Origin: Phnomibacter ginsenosidimutans
GTDB taxonomy: Bacteria > Bacteroidota > Bacteroidia > Chitinophagales > Chitinophagaceae
Reading direction: 5' to 3'
NCBI RefSeq assembly: GCF_009740285.1
Contig: NZ_CP046566.1
Span: 922,501-986,500 of the forward strand
Length of the DNA: 64,000 bases
Part shown: piece by piece, positions 39,835 to 48,366 of the stretch
Layout of the letters: the number at the start of each line of letters is the position of its first letter
Position numbering within the stretch: the stretch's first letter is position 1
Notes under the pieces: model-generated
Told to the model about the DNA's origin: nothing
The model's database searches: none
Seen by the model: the letters and a program-made list of their open reading frames with translations, nothing else
Made by a program: the position numbers and the translations under genes

Positions 39835-39866
39835 AAAAGCGCATCGAAAATTTTCGATGCGCTTTT
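39835..39866. terminator. Bidirectional terminator between fabD and the GNAT gene
   Basis: A 32-nt perfect palindrome (AAAAGCGCATCGAAAA and its complement) lies between convergent genes. Confidence 0.88.
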
Positions 39867-39885
39867 GTTTTGTTTCAATGGATGA

Positions 39886-40335
39886 TTACAAATCAATACT
39901 GCAATTCACCCATTCGCCATCGAAGCTGGCATTGTATTTTTTGTAAAAGTTAATGGCGGGTTCGTTCCATTCCAGCACCTGCCATACAATGCGTTTGAAC
40001 TGTTTTTCTTTGGCTTCGGCAATGAGTGCATCAAACAGCAACTTGCCTAAACCCTTGCCCCGCATGCTTTCCGTTACCAAAATATCTTCGAGGTACATGG
40101 CTTGTCCCTTCCAGGTACTGTAGCGGATGTAATACAAAGCAAAGCCTTGCACCACGCCGTCTATTTCGGCGCAAAAAGCCCACCACACCGGGTTGGGGCC
40201 AAAACCGCTTTCTTCAAAATGCTGCAGCGATACAGTCACTTCCTGTGGGGCTTTTTCGTACAGGGCCAATTCCCGCACCAACTCCATCAGGCGGGGGCAA
40301 TCTTCTTTGGTAGCTCTTCTAACGGTGATAAACAT
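39886..40335 (-). CDS. GNAT-family N-acetyltransferase
   Basis: An acetyltransferase of about 149 residues from ATG 40335 (MFITVRRATKED), which follows the preceding gene's stop by 13 nt; a longer start at 40377 would overlap it. Motif A is YLEDILVTESMRGKGLGKLL with the acetyl-CoA loop RGKGLG, and motif B is RIVWQVLEWNEPAINFYKKY. The pattern YLEDI...WNEPAI resembles the diamine (spermidine/spermine-type) acetyltransferases, but the acceptor is not certain. It is downstream of, and probably co-transcribed with, the class C hydrolase. Confidence 0.92.
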   Translation of the reverse strand: MFITVRRATKEDCPRLMELVRELALYEKAPQEVTVSLQHFEESGFGPNPVWWAFCAEIDGVVQGFALYYIRYSTWKGQAMYLEDILVTESMRGKGLGKLLFDALIAEAKEKQFKRIVWQVLEWNEPAINFYKKYNASFDGEWVNCSIDL

Positions 40336-40348
40336 AAATCTGTAATGG

Positions 40349-42172
40349 TTATTGACGATTGGCTTTGTAGTTGCCATGAGGTTGTAAAAAAGTAACAGCA
40401 GGTGCTTTGCCTGCTACAGGGGCTTCAAATTGCAGGGCAAAACCTGCCACCGCTTTAAACACAAACTTGTGCTCCCCGGTAAATGCCAGTTCGTATGGCG
40501 GCTGGCCGGGCACTTCTACATACAATGTGTTCTCGTTTTTGATGTACACTTTGGCCAGCATATTGCCCAGCTGATAGCTGCCGGTGTATTGTTCCAAATC
40601 GGCTTTGCTCAATGCTTTTGCTTTAGCAGCTTTGGTAAATACCAATTGGATATTCGGCGCTTCAAAACCAAATGCCTGCAGCGATTCTATATCGCCGCTG
40701 ATGTTGGTGTTAAAGCGAAATGATTGTCCGCCCTGAGCCGATGTGTCAATTTTCTCGCCTGCAATTATTTCAACAGGATAAAAGAAATCGTAATGCCAGT
40801 TGTTGAGCCAATAAGTATTACGGCTGGTACGCAACCAAAGGCTGTCGTGTTGCACAAATACGTCATACGTGCCATAGGCGGGATGTGTGTACAAACCCTC
40901 GTAAGTTGCCAGCTTATGGCTCATGCGTTGTGCACTCCGCACCGTTACCGGCTTGGTATTGGCGCCAGCAGCTGCGTTTGTTGCTTTGGCTTTTGCCACT
41001 GCATCGAGATTGCGTTTGTTCCAGTCGATGGGAGATAAGCCCAAAGCACGGTCGGTCAATATTCGACGTACAATGGCAGGCACTGTGCGGCTGTCCTGAT
41101 TCGACAAGACCACTATGCCAATGCTGTCATTGGGAAAGAAAGCGGTGGTAGCAATAAAGCCATCAATGGCGCCGCCATGCTCCACCTGATAGTGGCCGCG
41201 ATAGCTGCTGAGCGTCCAGCCAAAGCCATAATCGCCACCGCTCATAAAGGCAACGTCTTGCTCTGGAATGCCAGCGCCGGTGGTCATTTGGCCACTGGTA
41301 GCTTCTTTGAAATGAACGGCGGGCACAACTGTCTGTCCGTTGTATTTGCCGCCATATATCCAGGCTTGTACCCACTTGCTCATGTCGAGTACAGAACTGT
41401 ACACTGCGCCTGCAGGGCCCATGCCGCCAATATTGTAGTGAGGCACTTTTTTAATCGTACTATCCGTTGAATAACTATAAGGCGAAGCCAGATTGCTGTC
41501 GGCTTTTACGGCACTGTAAGGCATGTTACTGCGTGTCATGCCAAGTGGTTTGAAAATTTTATCGAGCATGTTTTTCTCCCAACTCTGGCGACTAAATTTT
41601 TCTACCACATAGCCCTGCGCAAAAAACATGAAGTTGTTGTATTGATACTTTTCTTTTGGCCGATGAGTGGGTTCCATGAATTGAATGCGCTGTAGCAAAC
41701 TATCGCGGTTGTCGCTGGGGTTGAGGTACCACGACAAATCATGACGGGGCAAACCTGTGCGATGGCTCATCATGTCCCGCATGGTAATGCTGTTGTTCAT
41801 GTCGTTGTTGAAAAACTTCAACTCTGGCAGGTAGTTGCGTACAGGTTCATCGTAGGTAAATTTTCCATCGGCTACCAATTGACCTACCAGCGTTGATGTG
41901 AAAGCCTTTGTGCATGAGCCAATGGCAAACAAGGTATTGGGTGTAACGGGTTGTTTCGTGTCGAGGTCACGTACACCAAAGCCTTTTGAAAAAACCACTT
42001 TGTTTTTTTCTACTACTGCTACGGCAAAACCTGCAGCATGCCAGTCCTTCAACACCTGTTGCAGTTCTGCTTCCACGCCGGCAAATTTATCAGCGTTGGC
42101 AGCTGGCTTTTTCTTTTGTGCCCAAGTAGTTGCCGTGAGGCAAAGCAGCACAAATACAAAGTAGTTTCTCAT
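40349..42172 (-). CDS. Class C beta-lactamase-like serine hydrolase with DUF3471 domain
   Basis: A secreted serine hydrolase of 607 residues from ATG 42172 (signal peptide ending TTWAQ). The beta-lactamase/penicillin-binding fold covers about 30-380 with the nucleophile motif SCTK (Ser86, Lys89) in LFAIGSCTKAFTS, the YNN motif in YQYNNFMFFAQGY, and VEHGGAIDGF as the third motif. A C-terminal DUF3471 lipocalin-like domain (DLEQYTGSYQLGNMLAKVYI) follows. Such proteins are usually peptidases or esterases of unknown substrate, not true resistance enzymes. It is 35 nt from the trans-sulfuration gene on the same strand. Confidence 0.94.
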   Translation of the reverse strand: MRNYFVFVLLCLTATTWAQKKKPAANADKFAGVEAELQQVLKDWHAAGFAVAVVEKNKVVFSKGFGVRDLDTKQPVTPNTLFAIGSCTKAFTSTLVGQLVADGKFTYDEPVRNYLPELKFFNNDMNNSITMRDMMSHRTGLPRHDLSWYLNPSDNRDSLLQRIQFMEPTHRPKEKYQYNNFMFFAQGYVVEKFSRQSWEKNMLDKIFKPLGMTRSNMPYSAVKADSNLASPYSYSTDSTIKKVPHYNIGGMGPAGAVYSSVLDMSKWVQAWIYGGKYNGQTVVPAVHFKEATSGQMTTGAGIPEQDVAFMSGGDYGFGWTLSSYRGHYQVEHGGAIDGFIATTAFFPNDSIGIVVLSNQDSRTVPAIVRRILTDRALGLSPIDWNKRNLDAVAKAKATNAAAGANTKPVTVRSAQRMSHKLATYEGLYTHPAYGTYDVFVQHDSLWLRTSRNTYWLNNWHYDFFYPVEIIAGEKIDTSAQGGQSFRFNTNISGDIESLQAFGFEAPNIQLVFTKAAKAKALSKADLEQYTGSYQLGNMLAKVYIKNENTLYVEVPGQPPYELAFTGEHKFVFKAVAGFALQFEAPVAGKAPAVTFLQPHGNYKANRQ

Positions 42173-42207
42173 GAGATGACTATTTTCTGAATGATAAACG
42201 CAAAGCC

Positions 42208-43437
42208 TCAACCCCGCAAAGCCTGGTCGAGATCGGCAATAATATCCTGTACATTTTCGATGCCCACACTCATGCGAATGAGGCCGTCGGTAATGCCGAA
42301 CAGCAAACGGTTTTCGCGGCTGAGGCCTGCGTGGCTCATGCTGGCCGGATGGCTAAGCAATGTGTCTACCGTTCCTAGTGAAACCGCTCTGGTACACATT
42401 TTCAAACGATTGATAAATTGCTTGCCCGCTTCCAGTCCGCCTTTCAACTCAAAGCTCATCATAGGGCCGGGGTGCCGCATTTGTTTGGCACTGATGTAGT
42501 AATCCGGATGCTGATGCAGGCCGGTATAATTCACATGTTCAATGTTGGGATGGCCATCCAAAAACTGTGCTACTTCCATAGCGTTGTGGCAATGGCGTTC
42601 CATGCGTAGTTCTAAAGTTTTGATGCCTTGCGTCAACAAATAGGCATCAAAAGGATTGGCATTGCCACCCAATAATGCATGCCATTTCCATGCCGTGGTT
42701 TTCATGAAATGAATGTCTTTGCCAATGAGCACACCACCAATGGCCGAGCCATGTCCGTTCAAAAATTTGGTGGTGGAATGAAACACAAAATCGACACCGT
42801 AAGCAAAAGGTTGTTGTAAATAGGGGGTAGCAAATGTGTTGTCTACAGACACCAGTTTTCCATAACGCTTGGCAATTTGTGTCAAGGCTTCTATATCTAC
42901 ACAACGGATGGTGGGGTTGGCTGGTGTTTCAATGTGAATGAGCTTGATGCTGTCATCTTTTTGTAACCATTCTTCTGCTTTCTCCAAATCGTGCAGGTCT
43001 TCAATAATGGGTTCAATTCCGCTATTGGCCAGCACTTTGTGCAGCAGCTCATATGTGCCGCCGTACAATGAATGATGACTCAGTACTTTGTCGCCAGCTT
43101 TCAGCGTACTAAAAAATAAGGTAGCCATGGCCGCTTGTCCGCTGGCATGCAGCAGTGCTTTCAGTTCGAGTGGTTGTCCATTTTCATCACTCAAACCAAA
43201 GGCCTCAAGCGCTGCTATTTTTTGTTCGCATTCTTTGAACGTGGGGTTGCCCCAGCGGCTGTACACTTTTTCTTTATCGAGGCTGGCAAAGCGTTCCATG
43301 CCTTCTTCCGCTGTATCAAACACAAAGGTTGATGTAGCGTAAATGGGGGTAATGTGAGAACTGTTGGGGTCTTGTTCGTGACCTGCATGAATGGCGGCAC
43401 TGCTCCAGCCACTCAACGGAAAATTTTTATCTGCCAT
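42208..43437 (-). CDS. PLP-dependent trans-sulfuration enzyme (cystathionine gamma-synthase/lyase family)
   Basis: A Cys/Met-metabolism PLP enzyme of 409 residues. Key parts are AIHAGHEQDPNSSHITPIYA, YSRWGNPTF, LFHASGQAAM-type region (LLHASGQAAMATLFFSTLKA), SVDNTFATPYLQQPFAYGVD and the PLP lysine Lys224 in HSTTKFLNGHGSAIGGV, with the C-terminal SLGTVDTLLSHPASMSHAGL. It could be cystathionine gamma-synthase, gamma-lyase or methionine gamma-lyase; the sequence alone does not decide. It is divergent from the DinB gene. Confidence 0.95.
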   Translation of the reverse strand: MADKNFPLSGWSSAAIHAGHEQDPNSSHITPIYATSTFVFDTAEEGMERFASLDKEKVYSRWGNPTFKECEQKIAALEAFGLSDENGQPLELKALLHASGQAAMATLFFSTLKAGDKVLSHHSLYGGTYELLHKVLANSGIEPIIEDLHDLEKAEEWLQKDDSIKLIHIETPANPTIRCVDIEALTQIAKRYGKLVSVDNTFATPYLQQPFAYGVDFVFHSTTKFLNGHGSAIGGVLIGKDIHFMKTTAWKWHALLGGNANPFDAYLLTQGIKTLELRMERHCHNAMEVAQFLDGHPNIEHVNYTGLHQHPDYYISAKQMRHPGPMMSFELKGGLEAGKQFINRLKMCTRAVSLGTVDTLLSHPASMSHAGLSRENRLLFGITDGLIRMSVGIENVQDIIADLDQALRG

Positions 43438-43516
43438 GATGATTTCTTAAATACATTTATTAGCACCAGTTGTGTTCAAAACTATCATTTAAAAAGCAAT
43501 CCTTTCCCCCATTTCT

Positions 43517-44020
43517 ATGAAAGAGCTTCTTTGTCAATATGCGGCGTACAATGTATGGGCCAATCACAAATTGTTGTTTCACATTCAGCAAATGGAAGAA
43601 GCCAAATGGTACCAGCAAGTGCCGTCGAGCTTCGATAGTTTGTACAAAACCATTTTGCACATGTGGGATGCCGAAAGTGGCTGGTGGCAACGGATGCGGC
43701 TGCATGAGCACCTGGTGATTCCCTCTGCCAATTTCGATCCTTCTTTGAAAGACGCCTGCAATGGCCTCATGCAGCAAAGCCTGCAGTGGGAGCCCTTCAT
43801 TCAGCAGTCGCTCAATGAAGACGCCATCAACAGTTTGCTCATGTATAAAAATTCGAGGGGCGAAGAATTTGCACAGCCGGTGCGGGAAGTGTTGCTGCAT
43901 GTATTTAATCACTCCACTTTTCACCGGGGCCAGTTGGTAACCATGATGCGGCAGTTGGGCGAAACCAATATTCCGGCTACCGATTTCATCGCCTTTGCCC
44001 GCAAGCCTTTGGCGGGTTAA
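43517..44020 (+). CDS. DinB-family metal-binding protein
   Basis: A four-helix-bundle protein of 167 residues of the DinB/YfiT type. The three metal-binding histidines are seen as His48 (KTILHMWDAESGWW), His132 and His136 (LLHVFNHSTFHRGQL). Members include thiol-transferases, but this one is not assigned. Its stop overlaps an in-frame ATG of the fhs reading frame by one base (TAATG), so the two are likely co-transcribed. Confidence 0.9.
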   Translation: MKELLCQYAAYNVWANHKLLFHIQQMEEAKWYQQVPSSFDSLYKTILHMWDAESGWWQRMRLHEHLVIPSANFDPSLKDACNGLMQQSLQWEPFIQQSLNEDAINSLLMYKNSRGEEFAQPVREVLLHVFNHSTFHRGQLVTMMRQLGETNIPATDFIAFARKPLAG

Positions 44021-44082
44021 TGACGGCCGTCATAGGCCACGCTGTTGCTTCCACCGAAATTGCTGTTACTAAAAAAGATTGC

Positions 44083-45761
44083 ATGCCTGCCTTCCCCAAC
44101 GATTTGCAGATAGCTCAAGCTGCACCCATTCGACATATCAAAGAAATTGCTGCCAAGCTCGGCATCAGCAACGATGATTTGGAATACTACGGTAAATACA
44201 AAGCCAAGTTGCCGCACAAGCTCATCAACGATGCCGTGTGGCCAGAGCATCATTTGATCTTGGTAACAGCCATGACACCTACGCCCTATGGCGAAGGCAA
44301 AACCACCATGAGCGTGGGCCTTACGGATGGCTTGAATGCCATTGGAAAAAAGCGATGGCCGTGTTGCGGGAACCATCACTCGGTCCGGTGTTTGGCATTA
44401 AAGGTGGTGCTGCCGGTGGTGGCTATGCACAGGTCATTCCGATGGAAGACATCAACCTGCATTTCACCGGCGATTTTAGTGCTATTGAAAAAGCGAACAA
44501 CCTGTTGTCGGCACTTATCGACAATAATTTGCAAAACAAAAAACACAGCCTCCAAATAGATCCCCGCACCATTGTGTGGAAGCGGGTGATGGACATGAAT
44601 GACCGTTCACTGCGCCATATTATGGTTGGCCTGGGCGGTACCAACAATGGCATTCCACGGGAAGATGGTTTCAACATTACGCCGGCTTCCGAAATCATGG
44701 CCATTTTGTGCATGAGCCAAAGCATTGCTGATTTAAAAGAAAGACTGGGTAATATTTTCATCGGCTTCACTTTTGACGGGCAGCCCGTGTATGCCCGTGA
44801 CCTGCATGCCGTAGGCGCCATGGCGGCATTGTTGAAAGATGCCATCAAACCTAATTTGGTACAAACGCTGGAAGGCAATCCTGCCATTTTGCACGGTGGG
44901 CCTTTTGCAAGTATTGCGCAAGGCACCAACAGCATTGTGGCTACAAAAATGGGATTGAGCCTGGCGGATTATGTAGTAACGGAAGCTGGATTTGCGGCAG
45001 ACCTCGGTGCCGAAAAATTCTTCGATATTAAATGTGTAGCAGGAGGTTTGCAACCCGAAGCGGTGGTACTGGTGGCTACCATCAAAGCATTGCGGCATCA
45101 TGGCGGGGCTAAAAAAGCCGAGCTGCAAACGGCCGATGTGCCGAAGGTGGTAGCGGGTTTGCCTAACTTGGGAAAACATATCGAAAACGTATTGAAGTTT
45201 GGCATCCGGCCCATTGTGTGCATCAATTATTTTCCTGCGGATGATGCGGCGGAAATTGCGGCCGTGCAAGACTATTGCGCTGCGCTGGGTGTGCAGGCCA
45301 TTGTGAGTAAGGCATTTGCCGAAGGCGGCAAAGGTGCAGCCGATTTAGCTAACGCCGTGGTGCAAATGATTGAGAGTAAACAAAACAAATTCAAACCTTT
45401 GTATAGTTGGGACGAACCCATTGAAACAAAGATTGAACGCATCGCCAAAGAAGTGTATGGTGCCAGCAGTGTAGACTATTCGGTAAAGGCCAAAGCCAAT
45501 CTGAAAACCATACAAACACTGGGCTTGCAGGCATTGCCGGTATGCATGGCCAAAACCCCCAAAAGCCTGAGCGATGATGAACGCAAACTCGGCCGCCCCG
45601 AAAATTTTGCTATAACGGTACGTGAATTTGAGCTGGCCAGTGGTGCCGGTTTTGTAATACCCATTTTAGGCGACATGATGCGGATGCCCGGCCTACCGGC
45701 AGAACCCGCTGCCGAGCAAATGGATCTCAGCGATGATGGGGTGATTTCGGGGTTGTTTTAA
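44083..45761 (+). pseudogene. fhs: Formate-tetrahydrofolate ligase, frameshifted
   Basis: Makes 10-formyl-tetrahydrofolate from formate, ATP and THF. The N-terminal part has the P-loop region TPTPYGEGKTTMSVGLTDGL; the main part has FGIKGGAAGGGYAQVIPMED, INLHFTGDFSAIEKANNLLS and IVATKMGLSLADYVVTEAGF. The frame breaks in a poly-A at 44346-44351: six A where seven give NAIGKKAMAVLREPSLGPVF. The corrected product from ATG 44083 (MPAFPNDLQIAQAAPIRHI) is 559 residues, exactly family-like; the earlier in-frame ATG 44020 would add 21 residues without homology to the family. With glyA it supplies one-carbon units. Confidence 0.92.
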
Positions 45762-45764
45762 CCC

Positions 45765-46199
45765 TTATTCCGCCAGCGTCCATTGCGAAGTGCGGCCTAA
45801 AAAACTCATACTGCACAAAAAGCCCCGCAGGTCTATCACATTGCCTTTGAGGGTGAGTTTGCCGCAATAGGTTTTGCCATTGTTGGGGTCGTACACTTTA
45901 CCGCCTTCCAGTACATTGTTGTCGTTGGTGAGGGCAAAGCCGGTAAGAATCAGCAGGTCCATCAATGGCTTCTGTTGTTTGTTTTCATCCGGATTTTCTT
46001 TGTCGGTGCGGGGCTTACCGTTGGGATCGTTGGGCACTTTCAGCCACACTATTTTGCCGTAATATTTACCATCTACCGCTTTGTAAATTTTAATCTTCGA
46101 GGTTTTTTCGGCATTGTACCAGGTACGTTCAATGGGGTGCTTTTGTGCAACGGCAAAAAAGCTGCTCAGGCAAAAAAAGAAGGCAAGCATCGTTTTCAT
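45765..46199 (-). CDS. DUF2147 secreted protein
   Basis: A secreted protein of 144 residues from ATG 46199 (signal peptide MKTMLAFFFCLSSFFAVAQ). The DUF2147 beta-barrel-like domain is recognised by RTWYNAEKTSKIKIYKAVDG, KYYGKIVWLKVPND, PLMDLLILTGFAL, GGKVYDPNNGKTYCGKLTLK and LRGFLCSMSFLGRTSQW. The function is unknown. It is convergent with fhs and lies next to the fabH remnant at the island border. Confidence 0.9.
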   Translation of the reverse strand: MKTMLAFFFCLSSFFAVAQKHPIERTWYNAEKTSKIKIYKAVDGKYYGKIVWLKVPNDPNGKPRTDKENPDENKQQKPLMDLLILTGFALTNDNNVLEGGKVYDPNNGKTYCGKLTLKGNVIDLRGFLCSMSFLGRTSQWTLAE

Positions 46200-46278
46200 C
46201 ACGGAAAAAATTTTACTGCAATAAATATAAAATGCGAACATGATGTTCGCATTTATAACGGTCAGTTATCAAACAAGG

Positions 46279-46400
46279 TTATTGTCCGTCGTAGGCCCAC
46301 TTAATCCAGGTGGCGCCCCAGGTAAAGCCGCCGCCAAAGGCTGCCAGTACAATGTTGTCGCCTTTCTTTAGCTGGCTTTCCCAATCGCTCAATGGAGTTT
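46279..46400 (-). pseudogene. 3' fragment of a fabH-like (3-oxoacyl-ACP synthase III) gene
   Basis: The minus strand reads [20 protein letters not shown], then [20 protein letters not shown] and a stop (TAA at 46279-46281). This is the conserved C-terminal end of FabH, with its GGFTWGA motif. No upstream FabH sequence follows: past about 46400 the sequence becomes AT-rich and then runs into nagA. The fragment therefore marks a breakpoint where an intact fabH was cut, most likely by insertion or rearrangement that brought in the AT-rich sugar island. The upstream end is approximate. Confidence 0.82.
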
Positions 46401-46443
46401 CAAAAAAAGAAAATAATTAAGTATCTTTTTGGTTTTCAATAGT

Positions 46444-47598
46444 TTATGCAAAAACTTGATGAACATGCACATTTTCATCAAATGCAATCATTTTGGCTTG
46501 TTTGCCAATAGCAATGCTGCCAATAGCGTGTTGCACATTCGCAATTCTTGCCGGAGTGGTGCTGGCCATGCGAATACAATCTGCCAAAGGAATACCCGCC
46601 AGTTTCCACATGGTGTATACCAGCCTGTTCATGGTGGCAATGCTTCCTGCAAAAGCACTTCTGTCGGGTAATTTGGCCACACCGTCTTCAATCAACACCG
46701 GCTGTCCATTTAATGTATCTCCAAGTATAGATGTAGTGTGATTGGTTCCTGCAGCCCTCATGGCATCGGTAATGAGGGCAATACGAGAGGTGTCAACGTT
46801 TTTCACAATCAATTGTAGCAATGCCGGAGGTATATGAATGCCATCAGCTATGATTTCTGCATCAATATAAGGTAGTAGGAAAGCGGATTCTACTGCTCCA
46901 GCCATTCGGTAAGTGTTTCTTCTTACTACGCCATTCATGGCGGAGTATAAATGGGTTAGCAAACTGTATCCATTTTCTACGGCTAATATTACATCGTCAA
47001 ACACTGCATCGGTATGAGCTATTGACGCTATTACACCTTGTTGGCATAAATATTTTCCCATGGCTAAAGCACCGGGCAGCTCAGGTGCAACACTCCATCT
47101 TGCAATTACCGGATATTGTTGAAACAATCTTGTATACTCTTCTTCATTGGGGTTGCGTATAAAACGGGCATCTTGTGCACCTTTATGTGCAAGAGCAAAA
47201 TACGGACCTTCAATATGCATGCCCAACCAACGTATAATCGAAGATTTTTGAGCTTTAATTTCCTGATAGGTTTGCAATACAGACTCCAGTAATTCCGGCG
47301 TACTCGTAAGCGTAGTAGGCATAAGCGCTATAGTACCATGAGCTTTATGTGATTGAGCTATTTTTTCAAAAGCTTCAATGGTTGCATCCATAAAGTCGAA
47401 ACCACCACCACCATGTACGTGTATATCAATGAAGCCCGGAGAAAGATACTTTCCCTCTACATCTATCATTATAGCATCTTGTACGTAGGGTAAGTTTCTT
47501 TCTATTCCGATGATGATATCATTTTCAACTACAACCGAGCCATTGGCAAGGATGTGGTTGGGCGTTATCACCTGAGCGTTATGGTATATCGTTTTCAA
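46444..47598 (-). CDS. nagA: N-acetylglucosamine-6-phosphate deacetylase
   Basis: Removes acetate from GlcNAc-6-phosphate. It is a 384-residue amidohydrolase-fold enzyme. Metal and catalytic residues are visible: His60 and His62 in FIDIHVHGGGGFDFM, Glu130 in GMHIEGPYFA, His195 in SIAHTDAVFD, His216 in LLTHLYSAMNG and the catalytic Asp278 in LITDAMRAAG. It is the last gene of a seven-gene minus-strand operon and starts 9 nt after nagB. It is the gene nearest the fabH breakpoint. Confidence 0.95.
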   Translation of the reverse strand: MKTIYHNAQVITPNHILANGSVVVENDIIIGIERNLPYVQDAIMIDVEGKYLSPGFIDIHVHGGGGFDFMDATIEAFEKIAQSHKAHGTIALMPTTLTSTPELLESVLQTYQEIKAQKSSIIRWLGMHIEGPYFALAHKGAQDARFIRNPNEEEYTRLFQQYPVIARWSVAPELPGALAMGKYLCQQGVIASIAHTDAVFDDVILAVENGYSLLTHLYSAMNGVVRRNTYRMAGAVESAFLLPYIDAEIIADGIHIPPALLQLIVKNVDTSRIALITDAMRAAGTNHTTSILGDTLNGQPVLIEDGVAKLPDRSAFAGSIATMNRLVYTMWKLAGIPLADCIRMASTTPARIANVQHAIGSIAIGKQAKMIAFDENVHVHQVFA

Positions 47599-47607
47599 GA
47601 AGTCAGC

Positions 47608-48351
47608 TTATAAGTTGGATGGTAATAGAGAGGCAGATTCCGTATCGAGGTATACGTATGTATTGGGGTGATTGCGGAGAATACTTGCCGGGTATAATGG
47701 TGAAACCGGTTGAGTAATTGTATTGTATACAGCTTGAGCTTTTCTGGCATCGGGAACGGAACAAATAATGCTTGCAGATTTTAATATTTGCTTGATAGAC
47801 ATGCTTATGGCATGTGTAGGTACTTCGTCAATATGGGCAAACCATCCTTCCTTCATTTGTTGTTGCCTGCAGGCAATATCTAAAGCAACAACAATAAAAG
47901 GTTCTTCAGTTTCAAAATCTGCTGGAGGATCATTGAACGCAAGATGTCCGTTTTCTCCGATTCCAACCAGTGCTACATCAATAGGGTGATTTTTTATTAA
48001 CGCTTGCAGTCTTTCACATTCGGCTGTTGCATCAGTATCGCCGTTGATGAGGTATACATTCTGCAACTGCGGCACATTGCTCAGAAACCTTTCAGTGAGA
48101 TATTTTCTAAAACTTGCACTGTGATTACTACTGATGCCTATGTATTCATCCAGATGAAACATAGTGACTTTACTCCAATCAATCGTTGTGTCTTGAATAA
48201 GAAAATTCAGCGTTTCAAATTGACTGCTCCCTGTGGCTAAAATAATATTTGCATTACCTTTTTGATGAATAGCATCTTTTATAATTGCTACAGTTTTGGC
48301 GCCAGCATCTTTGCCCAATGACTGTTTGCTTTCAAATGTTTGAATGTTCAT
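47608..48351 (-). CDS. nagB: Glucosamine-6-phosphate deaminase
   Basis: Converts glucosamine-6-phosphate to fructose-6-phosphate and ammonia. It has 247 residues, the non-allosteric short type. Motifs are IILATGSSQFETLNFL, the catalytic Asp68 in TMFHLDEYIGISSNHSASFR (first 20 residues shown) and ALVGIGENGHLAFNDPPADF. It lies 9 nt before nagA and 15 nt after the esterase-like gene, so it belongs to the same operon. NagA and NagB together define the downstream route of the locus as GlcNAc. Confidence 0.95.
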   Translation of the reverse strand: MNIQTFESKQSLGKDAGAKTVAIIKDAIHQKGNANIILATGSSQFETLNFLIQDTTIDWSKVTMFHLDEYIGISSNHSASFRKYLTERFLSNVPQLQNVYLINGDTDATAECERLQALIKNHPIDVALVGIGENGHLAFNDPPADFETEEPFIVVALDIACRQQQMKEGWFAHIDEVPTHAISMSIKQILKSASIICSVPDARKAQAVYNTITQPVSPLYPASILRNHPNTYVYLDTESASLLPSNL

Positions 48352-48366
48352 ATTTGGTTATAGTTA

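Noticed and set aside
38928-39896. A 322-codon frame on the minus strand
   Set aside because: It is fully antisense to fabD, which has all catalytic residues; it is the shadow of a GC-biased coding region.
40349-42172. Antibiotic-resistance class C beta-lactamase
   Set aside because: The DUF3471 tail and overall length fit the general serine-hydrolase/peptidase group, not AmpC-type resistance enzymes.
46795-46808. An AACGTTTTT sequence resembling the operator core
   Set aside because: It lies inside the nagA coding sequence and lacks the TACTAC side; judged a chance match.
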